A stretch of DNA of 64,000 nucleotides from Gymnothorax reevesii (lineage: Eukaryota > Chordata > Actinopteri > Anguilliformes > Muraenidae). Both the position numbers and the translations under genes were made by a program. The stretch is from NCBI GenBank assembly GCA_029721435.1, contig CM056576.1:67227876-67291875 (forward strand). Direction: 5' to 3'. This document shows positions 43,335 through 54,605 of the stretch, piece by piece; the first letter of the stretch is position 1; each line of letters opens with the position of its first letter. The notes under the pieces were generated by a model. The model searched no databases, was not told the DNA's origin, and saw only the letters and a list, made by a program, of their open reading frames with translations.

Positions 43335-44820
43335 ATGTGCAGTGTTTAAATATGATCACCTCACATTTTTGTTGTTGTAATTTTGAATGATTGTTAGATT
43401 TTTCCTGCTGAATTGAGCCTACAAACTGTACATTTGTACTCAACCCTGCACCGATTGGAGCATCCCCACGCAGCACAGCAAACCATGGCCAAGATTATAT
43501 TCAAGGACAACATGGAGAAGAGGACACAGACAAACTATTTCACATGCTACTCATGTTTTTGAGTTTATTCAAGATTTCTTTTTCATGCAGTAATTGTAGT
43601 ACATCAGAGTTAAATAAGAAGATATACAGAAAATGTGTATAGCTATATAAGTTTGTATGTTAATGTGTCTTGTTCTGTCCTGATATATAGTGTGGAATGA
43701 GCGCTTCCTAAAAATATTACTGTACATGCAGCCCTAGATAAATTTATTCCTTCTGCATGCAAAAAGTTGTTTTGAACGTATGTATTGCTGTTTAGTGATA
43801 AGTGCAGATGTGCATAAAAATTATGAGCAGATAAATTATAATTATTACCAGTGGATTTTCTAAGATGCCACACTGAACATTATGCTGCTTTTAATGATGC
43901 AGGGACTAATTGTGCTGTCAGCTGATACTCATTTATAGTCACCTGTCAGTCCTCTGTCCTGTCTGAAACTCATGACGATTACACTAGTTAATTACTGAAT
44001 TGATAACTTAGATCCTCCATTTCCTCGGGATGATTAAAACCCCAAGCAAATGAAGAAATGGTAGAAACTTAATTTTGAAACGTCCCTTCCCCTCCCTCTG
44101 CATAATAAACATTTGAGGATAAAGTTATTGGGGGTGTTGTTAAACTCTTCGCACTCAACTTTTCAGCGGCCGGTTTTGAGTAATGACGAGCGGCTCACTC
44201 AAATTCACAGATTTAATTTGCGATATCCCGTCATGTGAATGAGCGAACTGAATGTAATCGTGTCCGCTCTGTTCTCTAGCTAGTTGGCATTGGTTTATGT
44301 GTCCTGTTGTGGTTATTTTGCGGATAAATATCGATTCCAATAATTTGAAATATAATCTGGCATGCTAGTTATCATTGAACTCAGCTATGCTTGCCATCGC
44401 GTGCTGAACATGCGAGTAAACCTTTGAAACGGTTATATCAAAATTGAGTAAATCTCAATCGTTTCTGACACATGGGCAGTTTGTAGAATCGATAATACCC
44501 TCCACTCGATATATAATGCCCGTGACCTCGTGACGTAGTTTTGACAGTTATTTCACGCTATTCAGGTTTGTATTCATTCTGAAGAAAGTGACGTCCATAA
44601 ACTGCAATCCGTGTTTGTAATTTAGTGAAGTTGTAACTTTATGAGTTGTATTCTCACAGAGAATTTATACAATGCATAATCTATGCGTGATTTGACTTAA
44701 ACAAGATTTTACAAATTTTTTATTTAAGCACAACTATAGACTAACACGCACACATTTTTAATACGTGCACGATTTTTATGTGTACACGCACAAAACTTTT
44801 GACAGTAACCTTACCCCATA
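43226..44820 (-). repeat. right arm of long inverted duplication
   Basis: Complement of the left arm. It has extra DNA of about 200 bp near 43450-43660 and about 160 bp near 44140-44300 that the left arm lacks. Its inner end is the LTR fragment 43226-43334. Its outer end abuts a MITE at 44824. Confidence 0.88.
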
Positions 44821-44823
44821 CTG

Positions 44824-45335
44824 ACAGACCTAACCAGGCTGCCGTGTTAGATTGAAAGAATTTCAAATGCGTTAACAATTTACACGTCACGTTCTATACG
44901 CTTAAACAAAATGTTTTCCACCTTCACTGTTGGTTATTTAGACGCTCAAAAGTAAATAAAATCAAGTGCTATGAGTTACATTATTTTAAATTACTCCTGT
45001 TCAATTATCTAATAAAAAATGCCACAAATTTGCGGCAAAGATTCGCCTGAACGTGCATTGCCAAATCATCGGTGCATTTGAATATTGTGTGCAATGCAAA
45101 CGTATTCTCTCGCGCATGTTCGATATGCTTCACAAAATGTTTTCCACTTCACGTAGCCCATATTTTTAAGCTCTTAAAACCAGGGCCATATTTGAATAAT
45201 TTCTTTTTTTAAGAAGTAGCCTATCTTTAATAATGCATACAAAATCCCTCGATGAAAGGTGGAATTCAGAGGTCTGCTATTTATTCAGATGGTTGAAATT
45301 CTTTCAATCTAACACGGCAGCCTGGTTCGGTCTGT
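44824..45335. mobile_element. MITE, ACAGACCTAACCAGG termini
   Basis: Inverted termini of about 43 bp (ACAGACCTAACCAGGCTGCC and complement) with CTG on both sides (44821-44823, 45336-45338). The 512-bp interior is AT-rich and non-coding. Superfamily not assigned; a 3-bp duplication would fit PIF/Harbinger. Confidence 0.75.
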
Positions 45336-45470
45336 CTGCTTCTTATTATCTCTTCTTAATAATTAGACCTATTGGACACATTTTGGTTTTCATTAGTCAG
45401 TTGGCTGAATAAATGGCTTGATTCCAAATTAGGCAAAGTACACAGGAATTGATTTAAGGTGAGCTAATTA

Positions 45471-45566
45471 TGCCAGGGCGATGTAGGCTCTGCACTTTTG
45501 TACCGATCTCTTGCGCTTTTGTATGGCGCTCTGGATAAGAGCATCTGCTAAGAATCTGTAAATTAA
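45471..45566 (+). repeat. fish SINE-like tail fragment
   Basis: Contains CGCTCTGGATAAGAGCATCT, a short conserved sequence often seen near the 3' end of fish SINE-type repeats. The 5' part is not recognisable. Confidence 0.4.
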
Positions 45567-45572
45567 TGTTAA

Positions 45573-45776
45573 CCCTTTGAGCACTGAAAACATTTTCAAG
45601 GATTTGAAAATGTAGTTAGCCTGAGCTCTTGAAAGCTATCATGTGGCAACTTGTTTAAAAGAGCTCTCGTAGGGGAGCTCTTTTAAAGAAGTTGCCACAT
45701 GATAGGTTTTCAAGTGTGTCTGATTTCAATATCTTACATCATTGGGCACCTATAGTTGCTCACAGCGCTTAAAGGG
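45573..45776. mobile_element. piggyBac-like MITE with internal hairpin
   Basis: TTAA on both sides (45569-45572, 45777-45780) and termini CCCTTTGAGC / GCTTAAAGGG. TTAA duplication with CCC-starting termini is the hallmark of piggyBac. A hairpin of about 40-bp arms (CTATCATGTGGCAACTTGTT and complement) fills the middle. Confidence 0.78.
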
Positions 45777-45835
45777 TTAAAGGGATTAACAAAGTGAATT
45801 ATGTAGAATTCCTTCGGCCAAATTTTGCTTGCAGA

Positions 45836-45940
45836 ATGAGGGGTCACGAATGGAAGTTGACCAAGGGTAAATTTAGCACTGATATTAGGAAACATTTTTT
45901 CACCCAGAGAGTATTTTCAATGTGGAATAGCTTGCCTTAA
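45836..45940 (+). pseudogene. C-terminal peptide of an L2/Rex/CR1-type LINE
   Basis: A 34-codon frame ending in TAA reads GHEWKLTKGKFSTDIRKHFF then TQRVFSMWNSLP, the well-known end of L2/Rex/CR1 reverse transcriptase proteins. The rest of the element is missing. Too short for most gene finders. Confidence 0.8.
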
Positions 45941-46460
45941 TTCTTTGCGCAGCGCAGGGTGGCGCAGTGTGGCGTAGCGTGGCGCAGCCCACGCAGTGGT
46001 ACTTTCGTCCGACGCAGCCCACACCGTGGTTATTTTGTGCGGTGCAACACCGTGCGCAGCCACTTTGGCAATTTGGTAGACGGACGTGCGCCGAGATGAG
46101 TGTGGTGGCGTAGCAGGGGGAGGTGTCACATATTCATCAAGACGCAGTGACAATTTCATAGAATAAGTCTTCCCTGCAGTTGCGCAAAAAGCTTGCCTGC
46201 TCCAACCTGGTTTACTTTCTGTTACTTTTTGGCTGACCAGCACACACGTCACCGAAATCTCACAGGCAGGTTCCCTGAATGTCAGGCACATTTCAATGCA
46301 ATAAATAATTTCAGGAAGCACTATTTAATGTAACTATCTGAATAGGGACATAAATTATAGTATCTATATCGATTGTCCTGATGTCAGACTAAAGGCGGTT
46401 GGCACGCGTAATGGAAACTTGACCTGGCTTAATCAACGCAGCTGAAACTGTGAAGCAAAC

Positions 46461-47030
46461 CAGTGGCGTAGCCAGCGGGTGTGCCAAAACACGTTCCTTC
46501 ATGAAAGCAATTAGTCCTGGCAAGTTCTCAATCATTTTGTTTATTGACGCGTTTTCCAATTGTCGTAATTGGCAGCTGAAGACACGGTTTCTCTCCATAT
46601 GCGATCTAACAAGCTATTTGTGCTGGAATGCAATTTTGAATTACATTGATTTGCATACAGCAAATGCGCGTCCAGATGACTGATTGCCATCTTACCTAAT
46701 CGGGGAGAACAAGTAGCACCTGTTAAGAGTGAAGTGCTCTTGGAATGAACCTTTTGTTAATCATGAAAATGACTGAAAACAGGTCAGGACTAAAAACTGT
46801 TTAAAATGGACGTTTCGTGAACACCAATTATCAGGTCTGGTTCCGCCACTTTACTGAATTTAGCCCATGATTTCATCGCTGTTAGATCGCATATGGAGAA
46901 AACCGTGTCTTCAGTTGCCTAGTACGATAACTGGAAAATGCGTCAATAAAGGAAAATGATTGAGAACTAGCCAGAACTAATTGCTGTCATAAAGGGACAT
47001 ATTTTGGCACACCCGCTGGCTACCCCACTG
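46461..47030. mobile_element. hAT non-autonomous element A
   Basis: Termini CAGTGGCGTAGCCAGCGGGT and complement (one mismatch in the first ten bases), with arms extending about 145 bp. Flanking octamers AAGCAAAC and ATGCAAAC match at 7 of 8. TIR style and 8-bp duplication identify hAT. Its interior shares sequence with element B at 61664-62402 (GTTTTCCAATT, TCTCTCCATATGCGATCT). Confidence 0.83.
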
Positions 47031-47121
47031 ATGCAAACTGATGACTTCACATCTTTCTCAGCCAACCACAAACTGCATATATATAGATATATATAGAATG
47101 CTGGCGTTCTATGCTCAGTAA

Positions 47122-48095
47122 AGCTGCTTGCACACTGGACGCAAAACGAATTTTTCGCACGACTGATTACTGAGTCAATGCAAAGACGCGGTAGTCGGAC
47201 AGGGTTTTAATATAGCTCTGTGTCCGAAAGTCATAAAAGTTCTAATTTTCAGAGTATTCCTGGAATTATTAGACGTGCAAACTTGGCCATGTTTGTGTTT
47301 GACCTACACAAAATGCAAATTGCTAGCTATCGACTTTTCTTGGTCTTTTTAGCATATTCGTCTGTTTTCTTCCGTTGAAGATAGACAAATCCTTATTTTG
47401 TCTGTCTTTTGAAAATTAGCCAGATGGATCTAACAGATTCACGCTTTATTTCCACAGCAGAGATAAAATAGTGCGTGAGCAAATCAATTCCATGACCATT
47501 GACAGTGTGAATAAATTATCGCATGCATGATCAAAACTGTCCGACGCAAAATGCAAAATACTCCGTGTCCAGCTGCCAGCAAAAAGTAGAAGTATTGATA
47601 TGAGAACAGATTTATAACGGAATAAAGAATAAAAATACATATACATCACCAACCAATAGAACAACCAAAAAAGATGACCCGCAAATAAATGAATCGCAGT
47701 GTTCATTGGGTGTTCTGTTGTTAAAATGTTTCTTTTTATTCTTTATTTCGTTATCAATCTGTTCTGATAGTCCTCTTTTTTTTTTTTTTTGGCTTTCAGA
47801 CACGGAGGCATTGTACATTGTCCTGCGCCAATGTCGACTCACTTTATAGAGCAGAGCTTAAACAGAAACATTGATTGAAATTCTCGGTACTCATCTTGAA
47901 GAACTGAGCCCTCTTATCAAAACATTCACATTTAATATCTAAAAGAGTCAGTAGATTTGAAGAAATTAAAAACAATAATCGACTGTCGGACACGGAGATA
48001 TATTAAAACCCTGTCAGAGTTTCGGACACGAGACACTGCATTCAATGCAATCTGTCGTGCAAAAAATTAGTTTTGCATCCAGTGTGCAAGCAGCT
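47122..48095. mobile_element. 974-bp non-autonomous element with TAA target
   Basis: Inverted termini AGCTGCTTGCACACTGGACG and complement, similarity extending about 48 bp, flanked by TAA (47119-47121, 48096-48098). A 3-bp TTA/TAA target is typical of PIF/Harbinger. Shorter relatives lie at 60648-60813 and, as a fragment, 30440-30641. No transposase is seen; open frames inside are short. Confidence 0.82.
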
Positions 48096-48464
48096 TAAAG
48101 CCACATGCTCGTCTTCGAAAGGATAACGATCGCCTAAATCACACAATAACTTTAAAATACTTTACCTTATGGATTAATCTCTCCGCAATACTGTGATACC
48201 TTTGAAAAAAATTAACTACATCGGGAAATGTTTGTATTTGACCGCCAAAGTGTGTAACCCTACTAATTTTTGCTCGCCAAGAAAACACACACATTTCCAT
48301 GACGTAGTACACATGATAGCGATTATAGCGAATCGCTATTATAGCGAATAGCGATTTTTATGCAAATATGACACACATACATCAAGTCAACAACCATCCT
48401 ATTACAATAGAGTCATCCAAACATCGCAATTGTTTCTTTATGTCATATGTTTTAGGCTATTTAC

Positions 48465-48668
48465 CTTGTGCGAATCCAAAAGACGACGACTGCCTTCCTT
48501 GTTCGTTGCGCGACACGCTTATTTTTCCTTCCGGGTCTCTTTTTATCAACTTGCCGACAAGGGAAACCTCCTCAATAGTTTTATCTATATCGCTGAACCT
48601 GGGGGTTCTAGAATCGTGCGATTGTTCGTATTCGTTATATCTAGCCACTACGAACATAGGAAAGTTCT
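48465..48668 (-). CDS. candidate host exon, gene unknown
   Basis: A 204-bp open block on the minus strand bounded by an acceptor (TATTTTTAG before 48668) and a donor (CACAAG/GTAAAT after 48465). It encodes a hydrophilic segment (VARYNEYEQSHDSRTPRFSD, then IDKTIEEVSLVGKLIKRDPE). Its composition looks protein-like and unlike any repeat here. The length is a multiple of three. I do not recognise it and see no sister exon nearby. It could equally be chance. Confidence 0.35.
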
Positions 48669-48762
48669 CTAAAAATATTCTCAAAATTAAGTCTTAATTA
48701 GTGAATCCGTGAGTATGTGGCTTCAATCCTAGGCTATTGTCACTTAGGTTTTATCATTTTTT

Positions 48763-49233
48763 TTTTTTTAATTTGGCATCTCCAATCCCACCCGAATTTG
48801 GAATGCCCAATTGGGGAACTATGTACAAAGCTTGCTCGTATGCGACCCCTTGCTGCCAACTCAGGATAGTGAAGACAGTTCACGGCTCTCCTCCGAAGCA
48901 CGTGCCTGTCAGCCACTGATTCTTATACACTCGCTGGTTGAATCTTCGCAAGTTCAGAGCGAGGGCGGAGGATACCCGGACATGAACCAAGCCGGAGTCT
49001 TCCTGACGAGCGCCCGTCTGGCCAACAGGAGGCGCTGGAGCAACGAACAAAGCTGTTATCGAATACCCAAATCCGGCAGTCCCTTCCCAATTTGTAACCC
49101 TATAGCGCGATAGCCAATTGTGCGCTACTCTGAAAAAGCTGCTGACCCCTGCCGGTGGGTACGCCGAGGCTCGAACCCGCGACGTGGTGATCACCTCTGC
49201 ACTGCAGCGCAGTGCCTTAACCGTGTGAGCCAC
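48763..49233 (-). mobile_element. tRNA-derived SINE, complete copy
   Basis: Minus orientation. The head carries a pol III A box (TGGCTCACACGG, 49221-49232) and B box (GGTTCGAGCCT, 49167-49177). The body ends GGAGATGCCAAA plus poly(A). A 17-bp target duplication AGGTTTTATCATTTTTT flanks it (48746-48762, 49234-49250), which proves retroposition. The other copy is 30053-30421. I do not assign a named family. Confidence 0.88.
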
Positions 49234-49250
49234 AGGTTTTATCATTTTTT

Positions 49251-49923
49251 GAGTGGGAAAGGAATACAGCCTGATTGCTATGATGTCGTACTGAGTTAAG
49301 ATCACATATTGAAAATAAATGTGTAACGTATCTTGCATTGTTGTCCATGCAACATCCCAAAATTTTAAGCAGCAACACGGTGTAATAATAGGAACACGCT
49401 ATCCATTGTTTTTCTTCCCAATGAGCAACCGTAGTATTTCATTCCAACTTCATAAGTTTCGTTTTGAAAATTCCATTCAAGTTCGCTAATGGTAATAATT
49501 TGCAAATGCCCTAGTTAGCCAGCTAACTCATATTTGTAATGCTTAATATTGACGTAAGCGGTGCAGAAAACATGCCTAAAGCAGCAAAGTAAAATGCAAC
49601 ATTAACGCATCATGCAGACATTGGACAGAGGCTTCTATATTCCGACACATTAAAGGTGAGGAGAGGAGCTCATTTGACTTGTGAAGATTTGACTCGGCTG
49701 TGGTATACCCAAACACGCCTTCTTTGCCACTTGCACTGGAAGCAGGGACAGAGGCGGGACAGTGGAGTACTTGCGCCAGGCTACGTATGGCGGGTGGATA
49801 GTGCTAAATCTCTGCTGACCAAGCAAAGGCGAAGGTGCAGCCTAACCTACGTCGCCGCCAGTCTGGGTGGATTTTATCCATAGGATTGAATGGGACTGCA
49901 GACGAGAGACTAGCGGCGACCCC
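49251..49923. other. no gene seen
   Basis: Mixed sequence, GC-richer after 49740. Nothing supported as coding. Confidence 0.45.
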
Positions 49924-49935
49924 ATGGCGGTGCAG
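49924..49935 (+). other. possible short first coding exon
   Basis: ATGGCGGTGCAG followed directly by GTGAGTG, a near-ideal splice donor, in a CpG-rich stretch (about 49740-50050). It could be a first exon of four codons. No downstream exon was found. Confidence 0.25.
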
Positions 49936-50049
49936 GTGAGTGAACGCGGCGGCGTAGGTATGAATTCACATAAAAATTGCGTCTGCAAAGGAAGTGTGAA
50001 CAAGGTACGTCGCCACACAGACATGTGACTCAGACGTGTGCGACACACG

Positions 50050-50954
50050 TCGTCATTTTAACGTACGTGTTGGCGTGTTTATTTGTGTTATCATATCATT
50101 TGAGTTAGTTGATGGAGAAAGACAGCTAGCTAGCCAGCCAGCTAATCTCTTCTTTTACCAAGTGTTTTAGCAAAACTTTTTAAAACATTTTTTTTACATC
50201 AATTTATTTTAAATTTCAACAACATGCAGCTGAAATGGCTAGGTGAGTTCTCTACAACCAGGGTCAGGATGATTACTTGAAAAAATGTATTCTGGCACAA
50301 TTGAAGCACTTATTACTAAAACCCCATAAGGCACACTTTACTAAAACCCCACAAGTCAAGTCAAGTCATCAGTGCTTCAATTATATATATTTGACCGATC
50401 TATCTTGCGCTGTTTAATTCCAATGCTATATACAGTGGCGAACCGTGAGCGCTACAGCTGGGTTTTCACCTCATCCATCACCGCTGAGAAAAGACGTCAT
50501 CACTGAAAAAAGCAACATTACGATGAATTGAAAAAGTTTAGTTTTTTGAGGATATTTATTTTACTTGGGGGTTTTTTTTTACCAGGACTTTTACTCTACT
50601 AAATTTAAAACATAAAAAGTATAATTCTTTACTTTAACACAGGCACTTCATTACGATTTAAAATATGAATGTGATTCATTGCTTAAGGATGATCTGGATT
50701 TGGCTTGTTCGAGAAGAACAACGATGCTCGGTAGGGTATCTTTCTGCAGATGTGTCTGCTAGCAGTCATGGAGCTGCAAATTTATGCACGCAGTTACAAT
50801 ATTATATCACTAGATGAAACCACCGGATCAGTTAGTGAACACGGTTCAGAATATGGACGAGTTCACTCCATTCCCTGTTCTTGAATTTAACTAATCAGCT
50901 AAGCCTGATGTGCAAACTGCTCAGTATACTTGCCTATATACTGGTTGAGGGATC
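50050..50954. other. no gene seen
   Basis: AT-rich sequence with a short inverted repeat near 50306-50386 (AAGCACTTATTACTAAAACC and a CAGTGCTT). No supported feature. Confidence 0.45.
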
Positions 50955-51143
50955 CTTCTTTGAATTGTCCTTCTGAGGTTTCTTCCACTGTTTTTTTCCT
51001 GTTAAAAGGTTTTTGTTGTGGGAGTTTTTCCTCATCTTCACTGAAGGTTTAGGTCAGAGGTTCTGAGTTTCTGGGCCTTGCGAAGCCCCTTGAGACGAGT
51101 GAATGTGATATTGGGCTCTACAAATAACATTTGATCGATTGAT
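50955..51143 (+). repeat. 3' tail of a LINE (L2-like)
   Basis: GGGAGTTTTTCCTCATCTTC, then CCTTGAGACGAGTGAATGTG, TTGGGCTCTACAAATAACAT and a TTTGATCGATTGATTT tail. This order is characteristic of L2-type LINE 3' ends in fish. No coding sequence remains. Confidence 0.6.
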
Positions 51144-51386
51144 TTAATTAACCTTATCCAATTAATACAAGCAACAATAATCCATATCCAGTCCCTAATA
51201 ATCCCACATCGGGGAAATAAATTTGTTATTGCTGCTCAAAAAAAAGTTTGGGAAATGAGATTAAATTGGGCATGAGGGGATTTATGAATCACCAAACATT
51301 ATTTCATCATTATTTGGAAATCAGTCCTGGTCCAGTCTGAGGACATGTCCAATATATTATTTTTATTATTATTATTATTATTATTA

Positions 51387-52150
51387 CAACCCCAATACCG
51401 AAATAGTTGGGACAAAGTGTAAATTGTGAATAAAATCAAAACGCAATGACTTTCAAACCACACCAGCAAATTTTGAAACTGAGAAATTTTATTTTATCCA
51501 CAAAATGAGCTCATTTCAAATTTGATGGCTGCTACAGTTCTCAAAAAAGTTGGGACAGGGGCCTGTTTACCATGGTGTAGCATCCCCTCTTCTTTTTAAC
51601 ACAGAGTGGAGGCGTCTGGGCACTGAGGAGACAAGTTTCTTGAGTTTAGCCTTTGGAATTTGATCCCACTCTTGTTTAATAACAGGCTTCCAGCTGCTGG
51701 ACAATTTTGGGCCTCCTTTGACAGACTTTTTGTTTAATTATGTGCCAAATGTTCTCAATCGGTGAAAGATCAGGACTGCAGGCAAGCCAGTTCAGCAAGT
51801 GGACTCTTCTACTATGAAGCCATGCTGTTGTAATAGCTGCAGTATGTGATTTTGCATTTTCCTGCTGAAATTCACAAGGCCTTCCTTGGAGTAGATGTCA
51901 TCTGGAGGGGAGCATATGTTGCTCTAAAACCTTTATATACCTTTCAGCTTTCATGGTGCTTTTTAAAAAATGCAAGGTTCCCACACCATATGCACTAATG
52001 CATCCCCATACCATCAAAGATTCTGGCTTTTGAACTGCACATTGATAACAGGAGGGGTGGTTTTTCTCCTCTTTTGCCCAGAGGACATACCACCCATGAT
52101 TTCCAGCAAGAATATCAAAATCTGACCACAAAACACTTTGCCAGGTGAAG
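51387..52150 (-). mobile_element. Tc1-like fragment
   Basis: Starts after TA (51385-51386), at the end of an ATT microsatellite (51357-51386), with CAACCCCAATACCGAAATAG. It runs through a transposase 3' region in minus orientation to a truncation near 52150. Related to 38552-39076. Confidence 0.8.
51898..52131 (-). pseudogene. Tc1-like transposase, central fragment
   Basis: A 77-codon frame with [20 protein letters not shown] and [15 protein letters not shown], matching the segment between the first two catalytic Asp residues of Tc1 transposases (compare [17 protein letters not shown] in 14361-15383). Downstream, the C-terminal part is shifted out of frame (PIENIW equivalent near 51745). Confidence 0.8.
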
Positions 52151-53010
52151 ATTACCTGAAAAGAAGTTAAGGTTAGGATGAATTAAGGTCAGTGTGTGTT
52201 AAAATGTTTCCACGTTTCAGCAATAAAGGCATATTTGTCCCCAGGTGTCATGGTTCTGGTTTTTTGGTCATGTTTTATGGTCTGGTTTCATGTTCATGAT
52301 CATTGTCTTTTATTTATTCCTTTTGGTTTTTGTAATATTCAGGTTTTTGGTTCATTCTATGTTTCAGTTCCATTGCACTTGTCTCCCGTCTTGTGATCTA
52401 GTTGGTTCAGTCCATCTTCCCTGTCTGCAGTGCTCACTGAATTTGGGTGATTTAAATGAAGTCCGGTGTTTAAAATATTCCTTCATATCTCGTTTTCTCC
52501 CTTCACCCTGATTACTAACAAGACTTACATTTGTATTTTGTATTATAGTCTACTAACACATCTAACCATGTATATATTTTTGATTACTAAATTACTAATG
52601 AGCACTCTAGTTTAAGTTGTAAAGCTGCACCGCTACTAATAGACTAATTCGCCTACCTCTCCGCAATTGCCCTGCTCTATTCTCCGCCCCTTATCTATCG
52701 CTTTTCTCTCCCTGAGTTTCAGCGAGAATCTCTCGCACGTGCTTAATTACTTTCCTGTTCTTGTTATCTGTGCAAGTAGAACTCCTGGACCGGAGCTGTT
52801 TAAATGTCATAGGCTGTTTGTGTGATTCCCGTTCATATTTTGTCTCTCGCCAATTTTCGTGGTTAGGGTTTCTCTCATGTGATCCTCCCGATGTAATTAG
52901 CCTCATTCCCCACAGCTGATCTCTGTATAGCATGTGACCTTTCCTGTGTATATATTAGGAGTCTTTTCAGTCACTACTCTTGTCAGGGGTTTTCTGCTTG
53001 ACCTGCCGAG

Positions 53011-54150
53011 ATGGCAGCGACGTCGGCAGGACGTGGACGGGGAAATAATCGACAAGATGCGGGAAATTTTAAACGAGTTGAGGATACTATGTCACTGGCG
53101 GTTGAGCATGACTGCTCCGTGAATGGATCAGAGGTAGGTAGCTGGGCAGGAATGGATTTTGATGAAGGGATTGACGAGAGTGAAGAAAAAAGGAGGGAGC
53201 GGAAATGTAAAAGAATAAGAAATGAGGGATCTGACAGTGAGGAAGAATAGTTTGAGCCAGGTCCAGAGGAGAGGCATGGAAATTATGTTGTTGTGCTGAG
53301 ATTTAATGAAAAGGCTCAGGAAAATATGAAGAAAGTCAACCCGATTATGCTAACAACAATTCTAGCAAAAAAGGTGGGTGAAATTCAATTTGCGAAGGTC
53401 CTTAATGATGGTAATCTCTTGGTGAAATGTGCAAACGAGGAACAACTTGAGAAAGCACTCAGTGTAAAAGAGCTTGGAAAACTTAAGGTGGTGGATACAG
53501 GGAGGGTGGGAGTACAAAATGGTGGTGGATGTAAAGGAGTGATCACAGGAGTGCCACTGAGTGTAAGCATGGAGGATTTAAAGAGGAATTTCAAAGGGGG
53601 AAAAATAGTGAATGTACAAAGAATGAAAACTACTAAAGAAGGAGTAAGGAAAGATAGTGAAACTGTAATGATTGAGTTTGAAGGAGAGAGTTTGCCCAAG
53701 AAAGTATTCCTGGGCTTTATGAGTTACCCAGTGAGAATGTATGTGCCAAAGCCATTAAGGTGCTATAATTGTCAAAGGTTTGGACACATAGCCAAGAACT
53801 GTAAAGAGCAGAGGAGATGTGCTAGATGTGGGGGAGACCATGAATATGGAAAATGTGGAACAGGGGTGCAACCAAAATGCTGTAATTGTGGGGGTGCCCA
53901 TAATGTGGCGTAAGGTGGGTGTGAGGCTATGAGAAGGGGAAATAATATCCAAAAAATAAGAGTGGAAAAAAGGATTACTTACGCAGAAGCAGTGAGAATG
54001 GTGAAAGAACAGACCAATGCTAATACTGAGCAAAGAGCAATGGGGGATCAAGAGTTTCAGCAAAAAACAAAGGACAGGATTTATGTGGACAAAAGGGATT
54101 TAGTAACTTTTATTGCAGGAGTGATTAACAGTACGGCTGAAGTGAAATAA
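53011..54150 (+). pseudogene. LINE ORF1 protein with CCHC knuckles, two in-frame stops
   Basis: A single frame of 380 codons from ATG at 53011 to TAA, broken by TAG at 53248-53250 and TAA at 53911-53913. The N-terminus is Gly/Arg then acidic (about residues 1-80). The centre looks like an RNA-binding fold (VVVLRFNEKAQENMKK; GVITGVPLSVSMEDLKRNF). Three CCHC-type knuckles follow: CYNCQRFGHIAKNC, CARCGGDHEYGKC and CCNCGGAHNVA, the last cut by the second stop. The C-terminus is a helical tail. The protein would coat LINE RNA. Two stops make this copy non-functional. Confidence 0.87.
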
Positions 54151-54605
54151 AAGAATGATAAAATTCAACTGGTTGTTAAAGCAGCACAGAATCATTTGGG
54201 ATTAGTTGGACTAACATGGGAAGAAGTGAGGGAGAACCTCACTGCTCAGTCAAGCCAAGAAACACCATGGGTTGGTTAATTGTAGTTATGGTAATTCTAT
54301 TGCAATGGAATGCCAGGAGCTTACTGGCCAATGGTCAGGAATTCAAGCATTTTATTAAAAGTATGGTTGCAAGGCCAGATGTAGTGTGTGTTCAGGAAAC
54401 TTGGTTGAAACCAATGTTAGATTTTGTGGTGCATATATATATAGGTATTAGGAAAGATACAAATCATGGGGGCAGAGGAGGATGTACTACATTTATCAAA
54501 CAAGGTTTTCCATATAGGGTACTGGAAAAAGGAGATGATCAGGAATATGTAATGGTGGAAATATGAGAAAGAGGGGTACAGGTGATTATAATTAACTACT
54601 ACAAC

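Noticed and set aside
45917..46321. 134-codon minus-strand frame
   Set aside because: GC-rich short repeats (GTGGCGCAG type) keep it open; no domain, start or splice context.
49141..49233. Possible tRNA gene
   Set aside because: A and B boxes are present, but they form the head of a SINE with poly(A) tail and target duplication, not a foldable functional tRNA.
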